Shown piece after piece: positions 20,874 to 30,564 of a DNA stretch of 64,000 nucleotides. The notes below the pieces were generated by a model. That model searched no databases. It was not told the DNA's origin and saw only the letters and a program-made list of their open reading frames with translations. The first letter of the stretch is position 1, and every line of letters starts with the position of its first letter. A program made the translations under genes and the position numbers. The DNA is from Hermodice carunculata (lineage: Eukaryota > Annelida > Polychaeta > Eunicida > Amphinomidae): the NCBI GenBank assembly GCA_964020975.1, contig OZ026621.1:92264867-92328866 (forward strand), in the 5' to 3' direction.

Positions 20874-22301
20874 ACCTCAGCTGACTTGTCAGTCAGCTGA
20901 GGTTTTTTGAGGGTCCGTCGTCCGTCCGTCCGTCCGTCGTCCACAATTCACATTTTCGACTTCTTCTCAAAAACCATCGGCCAGGTCCACTTCAAACTTG
21001 GGGGAAATGTGCCTTGGGTGGGTCTCTACCAAGTTTGTTCAAATGGTCGCGGTCCAGTGATTTTTGGATTTTTTATGAATTTTTTTGTTCTTTTTTGGGT
21101 AAATCTTAAAAAATCTTCTTCTTCGAAACCGCTTACCCAATTGCTTTGATATCACATAGGAACACTCCCTGGGACACGTAGTTCTTAATTTGTTCACCAG
21201 GTGGCGCTGCAATTTTTTCCTAATTTTTTATGAATTTTTGTGTTTTATAGCTATTTTCGACTTCTTCTCCAGAACCGTCACTCAGATTAAGCTGAAACAT
21301 GGTGGATATGTTCCTTGTAGAAGGGTCAAACAAAGTTGTTCACTATGTGGGATTGCTGCGGATTCCTGATTTTTAACGATTTTTTCAATTCGGGTACTTG
21401 TTGGTCAATGCAGCTTTCCTATTGATTACTATGGAAGTCAATGGGCATTCTAATGCTAATTCACATTTTCGACTTCTTCTCCAAAACCGTCATCCAGATG
21501 AACTTCAAACTTGGTGGCAATGTACGTTGGGTGGGTTTCTACCAATTTTTTTCAAATGTTCATGCTCCAGTGATTTTTGGATTTTTAATGAATTCTTTTA
21601 TTCTTTTTTTTTGACAAATCTTAAAAAATCTTCTTCTCCGAAACTGCATACCCAATTGCTTTGATATCGTACATAGACACTCCCGGGGACACCTAGTTCC
21701 CAATTTGTTCACCAGGTGGTGCTGCAATTTTTCTATGAATTTTTTGTGTGGTTTTGCTAATTTTCACTTGTTGTCAGAACAGTTCCTCAGATTAAGCTGA
21801 GATGTGATGGATGTGTTGTTGTGGAAGGGTCAAACAGTTGTTTACTAGGTGGCACTGCTTTGGATTCCTGATTTTTAAGGATTTTCAATTCGGGTACTTA
21901 TCGTTCAATGCAGCTTTCCTATTGATTACTATGTAAGTCAATGGGCATTCTAATGCTAATTCACAGGACAACTGACACGAAATTTACTGTTTACTTGATA
22001 ACTTGACATCTGTTTTGAGTTAGCTACACATGTTAATTATTGTGTATGAAGGTCATGCTGAGACAGTATATGAATGACCTTGACCTCGTTTGTGGGGTCA
22101 CAGTGCAACATACATGAATTTTACTCTTCATTATAACTTGAGAACTACTTGAACTTTGATGTTGCACATGTAAGTGTTCTTCTATAAAGGTCAGACTTAC
22201 TCAGAACATGGTGTCCTTGATCCTTTCCCAAGTTCATAGAGCTGCAAATGTGATGAATGTCAAGATCAGCTGAGGTACGGGCTGTTCACACAGCCCTCTT
22301 G
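20874..22301 (+). mobile_element. F1 element, best complete copy (1,428 bp)
   Basis: The left hairpin is CCTCAGCTGAC-ttgtca-GTCAGCTGAGG, followed by a 'gtccgtccgtccgtcc' leader. Modules start at 20957 (A), 21114 (B), 21258 (C), 21470 (A), 21630 (B) and 21765 (C), so the A-B-C period is about 513 bp. Two 145-bp units follow from 21962. The right block is GCTGAGG, then GGGCTGT-tcac-ACAGCCC, then CTCTTG. It sits in an F1 module A of an older copy, between 'aatgattttt' (20873) and 'ttttttttgttctttattgg' (22302). No protein is encoded. The two hairpins, the constant A/T flanks and the lack of a clear duplication suggest a non-autonomous Helitron/Helentron-like element. This class call is an inference. 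Confidence 0.75.
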
Positions 22302-22415
22302 TTTTTTTTGTTCTTTATTGGGCAAATCTAAAAAATATCTTCTTATCCAAAATGGTCAACTGCTCATCCAATTGCTTTGATAAAGCATGGGAACACTCCT
22401 GGGGACTCCTACGTA
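22302..22415 (+). repeat. F1 module A/B continuation of the outer copy
   Basis: This is the 3' remainder of the F1 copy interrupted by 20874-22301: 'gttctttattgggcaaatct' (end of A), then module B with 'aattgctttgata' and 'gggaacactcctggggactc'. It stops without a right end. Confidence 0.65.
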
Positions 22416-22824
22416 GTAGCATAATTCTTAGATGGTGTGTGCAGATGAAGTTCTGTGTATAAAAGAACTTTATGAACTGTCAACTCACTGTCCACACAGT
22501 CTCTATGAAGCCTTTATGCGCTGTCTATTTGCTGCCCCTGCACACCAACTATGCAGTGTGTACATGTAGAAAATGATGTCAATGCACCTGTAATGCATTG
22601 GCTATTATTCACATTTTGTGTAGAGCTGTTAACTTTTATACAGGTATAACTGTATATACATGGGTTCTGATGGGATGTTATATGGTCTGATGAGAATAGG
22701 ACTTGCATAGATGTGTTCAGATAAGGTTAGTCATTGTATATACATCTGTAGGTGTTAGATACATTCTCAGATAATTTCCTCAGGGTGCCAAACATTACAA
22801 GCATTGCACCAATAGAAAACTAAT

Positions 22825-23130
22825 TCAGTAGAGAGGATAGATGTGGACAAAAGTTAGGGTAGCTTCCAAAGATTTCACTCTGGTCAACTCAAATTCTGTT
22901 AAATAAACTGTAGCCTGCAAGTTTAGGAACAGTTCCATTGGGGATGGAAGCGTGGTGGTGACAGTAAGATCCTGATTCATGATGCAGTTGATGGACTGCT
23001 CCCTCATGTCTTGGGCCACAGGCATCAATGACTTGATGTGTTTAATGTAATGGAGGGCAGACCTGAGAAACTTTTGTTGTAGCTGAATAAATTTGTGGGG
23101 AAGACAGCATAGGTGGCTCTTTAACTCCAT
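22825..23130 (-). CDS. Weak open frame, product unknown
   Basis: A 101-codon frame with a helical, fairly balanced composition (for example IKSLMPVAQDMREQS and SPMELFLNLQATVYL). It has no recognised domain and no polypyrimidine tract before its start. It lies outside the TIR-like bounded block that starts at 23231, and downstream on the same strand of the possible exon at 23545-23661. It could be an exon or chance. The rest of 22416-23230 holds nothing I can name, apart from a C/CA-rich tract at 23160-23182. Confidence 0.15.
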   Translation of the reverse strand: MELKSHLCCLPHKFIQLQQKFLRSALHYIKHIKSLMPVAQDMREQSINCIMNQDLTVTTTLPSPMELFLNLQATVYLTEFELTRVKSLEATLTFVHIYPLY

Positions 23131-23544
23131 GTAAGGTTTGAGCGACCTCCTCCCACCTCACCCCCCCCCCACACACACACAAAAGGAAAGTATTTTAATA
23201 ATTTAAAGTGTAAACCAATGAGGTGCACACGGGGCTCAACAATTTTTTAAAAAATCACTTGTCCGCAGGGCAAGTAGATATCAAAATCCACTTGCCCATA
23301 TGCAAAATCCACTTGTCCGAATATAACTTGATACTATAAACATAAGTTTTTTCATCAATACACAGACAAAGGCCTAGACAAACCATTTACCCTAAATTAT
23401 ATTTGAAGCTTATTGTGGCTTGCAAATTCGTTAAAATATGTCAAATTTTACCATGATTCTAGCTAGGAGTGTTATAACAGTGATAGTGGCTAAATATAAA
23501 AAAATACAAATTGAAAAGTAGGCTGTTTGCATGGGGTGACTTAC

Positions 23545-23661
23545 GATGAAAAATACAGCATAATTTCTGGGACTGTGGGAGTCAATATCCAATGTAAACT
23601 TGAATAAAGAGTAGAGTTGCATTGGTTTCAGGGTCCTCTTTCTCGTTGCCTCTGATGCCAT
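23545..23661 (-). CDS. Possible first coding exon, product unknown
   Basis: The minus-strand frame starts at ATG with G at +4 and encodes exactly 39 residues, beginning MASEATRKRTLKPMQLYSLF. It ends at a near-perfect splice donor, ATC|GTAAGT, in phase 0. The peptide is basic at its start and has no domain I recognise. Without splicing, the frame would run another 36 residues of hydrophobic sequence to a stop at 23431. The start is 326 bases from the divergent THAP start at 23988, so the two could share a promoter. No convincing second exon was found. Confidence 0.35.
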
Positions 23662-23987
23662 GATGGGATGCATATTGTTCTTAATTCAGATTCAAGTGAA
23701 AAAAATAATATTTCAAATCAGAAATCGAGTGTGCACCATCACCATCTTTCCTCCAACTGTACACAAACAGCTGTTTGGGCCAAGTGGTCTGACCCACAAC
23801 ACATCACCCTATTAGTCAATACCCTGTCGCCTTATTACATCACAGCGTGTTTACCGCAATGCATCATGGGGGATCATGCAAACTCAGCCAGCAGTTCACT
23901 CACAGTGGAGTAGTACACTAGATGCAGTGTTGACTCTTACCAGTGTGATACATGTATGTTCAAGTTCTGATGAGAGAAAGTTAGAAA

Positions 23988-24360
23988 ATGGACGACATTA
24001 ACTGTTGCATGCCGAAGTGCACAAGTTCTAAGAGGAAGACACCTGGACTCAACTTTTACCAGTTGCTGTCCAACAAAACAGAGAGGAAAACCAGGATCAA
24101 ACTGATTAGAAATGAAAACCTCAAGGTTAAAATCGAAGTGGACCAGTCTGTGTTCTTCACACTTTAGAGGGGGGACAGAAAATATACATGAACAGGACCC
24201 TGTGCATATTTCCATGGACCAAGGAATGAGAAAGCAACAGTTTTGCACCGGGGATGCTGTATTCATCTTATATTACGAGGACATCAGCCATACTGCAACC
24301 ACAACCATCTTAAACAATATGCCCTGCTTTGACCTTGTCTCCAGTGATTCCCCAATGTAA
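23988..24360 (+). pseudogene. THAP zinc-finger domain gene fragment, frameshifted
   Basis: The ATG at 23988 opens 59 codons beginning MDDINCCMPKCTSSKRKTPG, with FYQLLSNKTERKTRIKLI and RNENLKVKIEVDQ after it. This is the N-terminal half of a THAP domain: the first zinc-ligand pair C-x4-C (as CCMPKC), then the basic and aromatic part. The second ligand pair, in the signature LCSSHFRGG, lies in the next frame at about 24151-24177 (frame 24112-24360). One indel therefore separates the C2 half from the CH half of the C2CH zinc finger. The downstream frame ends at 24358-24360 with no recognisable transposase. THAP domains bind DNA in the nucleus. The gene sits inside the TIR-like block 23231-26086, so it may be a broken transposase N-terminus, not a host regulator. 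Confidence 0.7.
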
Positions 24361-24778
24361 GAATGAGCCAGTCGTGGCTCATGATACAGTGTGTTCATCA
24401 TGGCTTCTGCCAAGTGAACATGTGTGAAACTGCCATAATTTGCAGAGGGAACACACAAATGGGAAGCTTTGTTTATATTGCAGCATGCGAAAATAAAGAT
24501 TCCCGTGTTTAAAGCAACAATTATGTGGAGACACAAGCAAATACACAAAGGTAAGGGATAGAGGGAACTGCCAAATGTGTCCCAAATGAGTGCACGAGTC
24601 TGGGTCCTATGATAATGCTCAGTTCACGGCAGATCTGCTCCATGCTGTCACTTGCACATAACCAACAGTTGTGTGCTGTTTTTGCTCGGGAAGTCATCTC
24701 ACTGGACCTGTACATGATCTTTACTTTTTCCAACACTGTTAGAACCCACCGATAAATGTTATTTGATGTTAATTTGGA

Positions 24779-25492
24779 CAGGGACGTGCTATAGATGGAC
24801 TGCCAACGGGAGCGCTAATCCCTTTAGTGGTCAACTGGGCGCGACGACTACAAAGCGTGTTCAGTAGCGCCGCTCAAGTTAATCCCCCTGCTCAGTCCGA
24901 TTGTTGTTCCATCTATGTTTCCGCATTCGGTTGTATCGGTTTACTTATTTTGGGTGTGCTATTGTACCAAGTTCAAAAACGGAGTGTTTGATGCGTGCTC
25001 AACCAGTCTCATCATTTGAATCAGAACCATGCGAGTCCATCGATGTGTTTTTCGTTGAAATCGGCCGATAAAAGGGCTAGTTTTTGCATTTTTTCTGTCC
25101 AAAATGATGCAAAGTTAGACAACTTGCGTGCATAATAACTCCTTATGCCGTAATTAGCAATACAAAATGTAGTTTTAGATGGATTGTGTATGCCGATAGG
25201 ATCATGATGGTGGTTTCATTTCTTGTAGCTGAGTCCGGCGTAACGCTAAATTTTGACTTTAAAATGTGGAACACAGTGAAAAATTTTGCACATTTCAGTC
25301 GGTGACGTGATTATTCTCGCCTTTCATCACGTGACCTGGCCCACGAGACTGCCAGCGGCCAGCGCGGACCGTGGAGTTGTGTTTGTTCAGCACTGAAGGT
25401 GCTCGCTCAAACACCCGATCACTTGAGCAGTGGCAACATAGATGGTACAAAGGGGGCCCCACCGTTGGTAGTCCATCTATAGCACGTCCCTG
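24779..25492. mobile_element. hAT/P-like non-autonomous element with perfect 7-bp TSD
   Basis: The ends are CAGGGACGTGCTATAGATGG and its inverse, similar for ~31 bp. The direct repeat ATTTGGA flanks it exactly (24772-24778 and 25493-25499). Subterminal copies of 'catctatgtt' (24915) and 'aacatagatgg' (25434) add a second inverted pair. The 714-bp interior has no coding frame and has CpG-containing, GC-richer stretches than its surroundings. CAGGG ends with a 7-8 bp duplication fit hAT or P-type elements. It is nested in the THAP-bearing block. Confidence 0.75.
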
Positions 25493-26086
25493 ATTTGGAG
25501 AAGAATTCGCCGTGCAAATTTTAATATTTTTTAAGCTCCTTTGACATCATTGGGGCAGATCAGACCTTTGAGTAAGCGTAGGATCAGACTGGTGGTGAGT
25601 TGCTGTGACCCTGCCACGTAAGCCAATAACTGCCTGCACCTTTGGTCTCATAATTGTATGTATACTACACGGACAGTGAAAATATCTGCTTGTTTTGACA
25701 AAAATCAAGTCCTGATGAATACAACTGCAGACCAAGTAATTGTTTAAGTCTTGAATGTTTACTAATTAGGGATTATTATCACCTATTGGTGCACATGCCT
25801 GCATTGGTGTGTTCACATGGACCTCAGTAGTCGCCAACAAAAAGGGAGTAGCAAAAGTTCAGACTAGGGACACTGTTATATGACAACAGGTTGTCACCTT
25901 CTCCTGCCCTCCTTGCCAGCCTGGCAATCAACCACAACTGGTAACTGGGTCATGACAACTTGAGGAATAGAGTTCCCAGGAAAAAAAAATTGTTTGCCCG
26001 ACCAGGCAAGTTCTTATTCATTTAAATTTGCCCAAGATTAAATCTGATTTGTCCCGGGCAATCGGACACGTGAATTGTCAAGCCCT

Positions 26087-27355
26087 GGCACATTAGCAGA
26101 AGATTAGCATGTACAGAATTTGCAGAGCAGAATACTATAACACTGTTGTGAAGTAAACCATAGCAAAATATGGTCAACTTCTATGTTTCTCATAGTGTTC
26201 TATATGTGTATAGACAATTTTTATGAAGGTAAATTTTGTATAAGGATGTTGTGAATGGATTCATGGTTATTAAACATAAAAAGAACGCACATTTTGGTGA
26301 TGGCGCCACCTATGTCTTTTATTTTTTTTTCTTTGAAAAAGGTGACAGAAAAATGACTGCTACTAAACTCTGTATAAAATGTGAGAGAGGTTCTTGTGTT
26401 AAATGAAGACCGGCAGCATTGTATGTGAGTGTCTAGGCAGCATAATGGTGATAAGATAGCATGGTATCCAAGTGTTGCCACTTGGCCCCTGGTATCAGCC
26501 ACCCACATGTCGCTGCTATATATGTACACCACATTTGTGCTACCTGTCCAGGTAACTCTGCAACATTGCAAAATGTGAGCACAACATGTACTGTGAGGGT
26601 TGTCATACAAGAAGCTCTGGTAGAGGACTTAAAAAAAGCCAAGTCTGCTGACAGCATGGAAATACACCTGCAGATCTACACATTATGTGGTCAAAAACGG
26701 ACACTGTTTAACCACTGGGGTTCTGTCCTCCTCCTCCAATATGACCACAATGGCATCACTTTGTAGCCAGAGATTATCTTGATTTTATGGAATTAACCAG
26801 ATGAAGATGACACCCCATGGATAAGGGCTTGCCTCTTGTGATTTCTTATCCTATTGTCAATTGCACTGAAGACAGTATAATGTTATTATACTTTTATGCA
26901 TGCTTTTATGTGTATACAATTGTATTTTTTGCTGGGCTATGATAGAAACCAGCTCTGCTGGTGATGTTGCCCAGGGTAAATATTATTATTATTATTATTA
27001 CTGTTGCTATTGTTCTAAAAGTGACATAAAAAAAATATGTCCGTTTATCATCAGTGGTTTTCCAAAAAATGATGAGGGAGGGAGTTTTTTTTTTTTTTTA
27101 AATTGTATTACCACCCTTTCCTTCCCTCCAAATGATTTACTGTATTGAAGCTTTTCGCCAGTCTCCATTGCCCGTACAGGTCTTTTATTCATTCAAAATG
27201 TCATAATGCTGTAATATAGTTCTCTTGATTGGTGCTAACCAGAAATATAAATAGGGTGTCCAGATTTTCTGATTTTACTTGGGTCCTGGTGAGCATTCAT
27301 TTCCCACCGACTGCTTGTGAAGTTGCCGCCATTTTAACTCTTTAATAGCCACGTT
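26087..27355. other. Unassigned stretch
   Basis: No gene is supported. F2-like words ('tggtgatggcgccacctatg') occur at 26293-26312, a (TTA)n tract at 26980-27000 and a T-tract at 27086-27100. Open frames of 82-129 codons have no protein features. Confidence 0.4.
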
Positions 27356-27921
27356 AATTAAACTCCCGCAGGGAGTATATTTGAATCCTCATGTCTGTCT
27401 GTCCATCTGTCTGTAACACTCAACTTGTATCTTCAACTAGTCTCAGGATTTTCATTGGACCCCTTTCAAACTTTGCACACTTAACTGGCATGATGTGGGC
27501 CAGTGCGTAATCCAATTCCTTTGTCACTGCTTTCATTTTCTGACTTTTAATGATTCATTTAAATTTTACAGATCCTAGGTAAATATACGTGTCCATATTT
27601 ATGGATGGGGCTGAACTTGTATCTGCAATTCGTCCCTCGTTTTTCATTGGACCCCTTTTAAATTTGGCTCACTTCATTGGCATGGTCTAGGCTAGTGCAT
27701 ATTACATTGGCATGATACTGCTGTCATTTTCTGATTTTTTTTAAAATGATCAATAAATACATGTTAATATTTATGGAGGGGGCTGAACTTGTATCCTCAA
27801 CTAGTCTTAGGTTTTCCAGCAGAAGTCTTTGAAATTTGGTAGACTGTACTGACAGTATGTGTGTTAGTGCATATCCAAATGCCTTGGGGATACACTGTTC
27901 AGGTAGGCTTATATATAAGTA

Positions 27922-27999
<78 letters not shown>

Positions 28000-28215
28000 T
28001 TTATTTAGTGGGGTTTACTCAGTTTGCATTTTCATGCTAATCTCCCCTAAGGCCTTCAATACAGGTTTTACAATGAAGAATACAAACAGGTAGAATCAAA
28101 ACAAAATGCACATTATGTGATAAGATATACAATAAGAAATTGTGATTATGTGATACCTGAAACAGCTGGAGTTATGAATTTGACATTCTCGGGCGCGGGA
28201 GTATATTATCGTGTC
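27356..28215 (+). repeat. F4 repeat with ~180-bp tandem units and central (TA)n
   Basis: It begins near 'aactcccgcagggagtatat' and ends near 'tcgggcgcgggagtatatta', so GGGAGTATAT is present at both edges. Three units carry 'aacttgtatc.tcaact' at 27421, 27612 and 27786 (steps of 191 and 174 bp) with 'ttttcattggacccctttc'. A (TA)n tract at 27924-27998 separates them from a unique right part. A leader with 'tgtctgtctgtccatctgtc' recalls the 'gtccgtcc' leaders of F1 and F2. Boundaries are approximate. Confidence 0.5.
27924..27998. repeat. (TA)n microsatellite
   Basis: An uninterrupted TA dinucleotide run of about 75 bp inside the F4 repeat. Confidence 0.95.
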
Positions 28216-29187
28216 ATCGCTAAATGACACTTCACTCTAGTTTTTGCTGACATTCATTGTCTCTGCCAAATCAGTTTTCTATCGACACATTTTTTGTGAC
28301 ATTTGGCATTCCCAAGAAAACATAATGCCAGAAAAAGAGCCTACAACTTGAGCTTATATGATTTACCAAATGTTGCAGTATTTTCAAGTCAATGTCTTCC
28401 TGCCACATAAAAATATTAAATTTAATTAAACTGGGGGCAAGTGTACCTTGCACGTTGTCTTTTTTTAGCACTTTCACAGTTGAAAATTGGCATTTTCATA
28501 GGATTAGGAGCCAGATAATTCTTCTCCAGCTTTCTGTTACAATTGCAAGAAATACGAAAGGATATTCACTGTATGTTTGGTACCAATGAAGGCAACGTCA
28601 TGTTCTCGGACTCTATTAGTCTTGCCTTCAGTATAATTAACTGCTAATTGTAAAATTAGCACAATGATAAATTTTGACTCTGTGGAAATGAATGACACAT
28701 GGTAACATTCATTTCAAACAAATTACTATGATTACTGCAAAATAAATATGTGCAATTTTAGAGATGTGTCGAGCACGACAAAGAATGAGACTGGCACTAG
28801 GGCCCTACAAATGGTCAGCACTGAGTAAGAAGTGACTGGCACTCCAACAGTTAACTGTGATAGAAATAAACTTCTGGCAGTTGACTTCTACTTTGTTAGT
28901 GTGGGACAGCATGGCTGTTTGTGTACGACAATTATGCAGAACTTGTCATTTTTATGGAATCACAATGCAAATTTGGACATTTCAGTCGGATTCAGAAGCA
29001 AGAAGATCCTGCCTACCAAACCAGTCATTACTTGTAAATGATAAATATAGGATGGCTTCAGTGACACTTTCCTCCCTTTTTTGCTGTCCACTTTGGCTAT
29101 CTGCCATCCAAATGACACCTGATGGCTGGAGGTATTGCTGCTTAACACCAGGGCACTAGAGGTGCTGACTGCTTAGGGCATGAATGC
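28216..29187. other. Unassigned stretch
   Basis: No domain, splice-bounded exon or repeat end could be supported. The 100-codon frame at 28857-29159 is unremarkable. Confidence 0.4.
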
Positions 29188-29243
29188 GGTCTATGCATAA
29201 GTTCACCAAGCGGGGAAACCCCAGCGGAGATTCCGATGTCAGA
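29188..29243 (-). repeat. Short hairpin-bearing dispersed repeat, copy 2
   Basis: It is the reverse-complement partner of 320-378, with 'gcggggaaaccccagcgg' as the hairpin core. It lies immediately before a truncated F1 copy. Confidence 0.6.
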
Positions 29244-29250
29244 GTCATTT

Positions 29251-30557
29251 GCATGAATTTTTTGGTTCTTTTTTGGGCAAATCTTAAAGAATCTTCTTCT
29301 CTGAAACCGCTCACCCAATTGCTTTGATATCACACAGGAACACTCCCTTGGACTCGTAGTTCTTAATTTGTTGACCAGGTGGCGCTGCATTTTTTTTGGT
29401 CTAATTTTTATGAATTTTTGTGTCGTATAGGTATTTTTGACTTCTTCTCCAGAACTGTCACTGAGATTAAGCTGAAACATGGTGGATATGTTCCTTGTAT
29501 AAGGGCCAAACAAAGTTGTTCACTATGTGGGAATGCTGCGGATTCCTGATTTTTAACGATTTTTTCAATTTGAGCACTTACCGGTCAATGCAGCTTTCCT
29601 ATTGATTACAATGGAAGTCAATGAGCATTCTAATGCTTATTCACATTTTTGACTTCTTCTCCAAAACCGTCATCCAGGTTAACTTCAAACTTAGTGGCAA
29701 TGTATCTTGGGTGCATTTTGGGTTTGGTACTTGATGGTAAATGCATATATATTCTGATTGTTTACTGTGTAAATCAATTGGCCTCTGATGCAGATTACCA
29801 CCCTATTAACTTCTCTGACGAAACTGGAACCAGATTTACTCCATACTTGGTGGCAATGTTACTCTAGTGGGTTTCCACCAAGTTTGTTCAAACCGTCAAC
29901 TTATGATTCACCTAAACACAAATAAGTCCTGATCCTCTTGTTAATGATTTTTTATTTTTTTTGGGGGGTGGGGTGGGTGGGTGGGTGGGTGGGGGGGCAA
30001 ATCTTAAAAAATCTTGCCCTCTGAAACCACTCCTCCGATTGCTTTCATATCACACAGGAACACTCCTAGGGACCCCTAGTTCTGAATTTGTTCACCAGGT
30101 GGCGTGATTTTTATCTAACTTTCTATGATTTTTTTTGTGTGTTACTACAATTTTCAACTTCCTTTCCAGAACCGTCATTCAAATTAAGCTGAAACCTGAT
30201 GGATATGTTCTTTGTGGAAGGGTAAAAGAAAATGGTTCACTAGGCGGCACTGCTGATTTTTAACAACTTTTTCAGTTCAGGTGCTTGCTAGCAAATGCAC
30301 CTTTCCTGTTGATTACTATGTGAGTCAATGGGCAGTCCAATGCTAATTCACAGTTTCGACTTCTCTGAAACCGTCATACAGATTAACGTAAAACTTGGTG
30401 GCAGTGTACCTTGAGTGGGTCTCTAGCAGACTTGTTCAAATGGACACACACCATTGATTTTTGGATTATTTATGAATTTCTTTTTTGGGGCAAATCTTAA
30501 AAATGGCAAGGGTGTATGTACGAGTCAGCTGAGCACAGGGCTGTCACTGTCTTCTTG
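29251..30557 (+). repeat. F1 element, 5'-truncated, with variant right end
   Basis: It starts inside module A, then B (29292), C (29438), A (29645), a short variant, B (30018), C (30157) and A (30355). It ends with the variant block 'gtcagctgagcacagggctg' + 'tcactgtcttcttg'. The G/TGGG-rich tract at 29959-29997 replaces the end of a module A. It is followed directly by a Penelope-like fragment on the other strand. Confidence 0.75.
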
Positions 30558-30564
30558 TTTTATT

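Larger units (their letters stand above)
23231..26086. mobile_element. Candidate THAP-bearing DNA transposon remnant (2.86 kb)
   Basis: The left edge 'ggggctcaacaatttttt' followed by 'cacttgtccgcagggcaagt' resembles the reverse complement of the right edge, 'agggcttgacaattcacg' followed by 'tgtccgattgcccgggac'. The inverted similarity is therefore in the outer ~25 bp and in blocks rich in 'cttgtcc' and 'gggcaa'. The flanks share GCACA but no clean duplication. The block contains a THAP-domain gene fragment (+), a possible minus-strand exon and a nested 714-bp element. THAP domains are the DNA-binding domains of P-element and Kolobok-type transposases and of host THAP proteins. A relic of such a transposon is plausible, but no catalytic core is visible. 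Confidence 0.45.

Noticed and set aside
20874-22301. Calling F1 a canonical Helitron
   Set aside because: The ends are not TC...CTRR and no Rep/Helicase is present in the window, so only Helentron-like is suggested.
26221-26610. 129-codon minus-strand frame
   Set aside because: Cys- and Ser-rich without any domain or splice context; it overlaps a 101-codon frame on the other strand.
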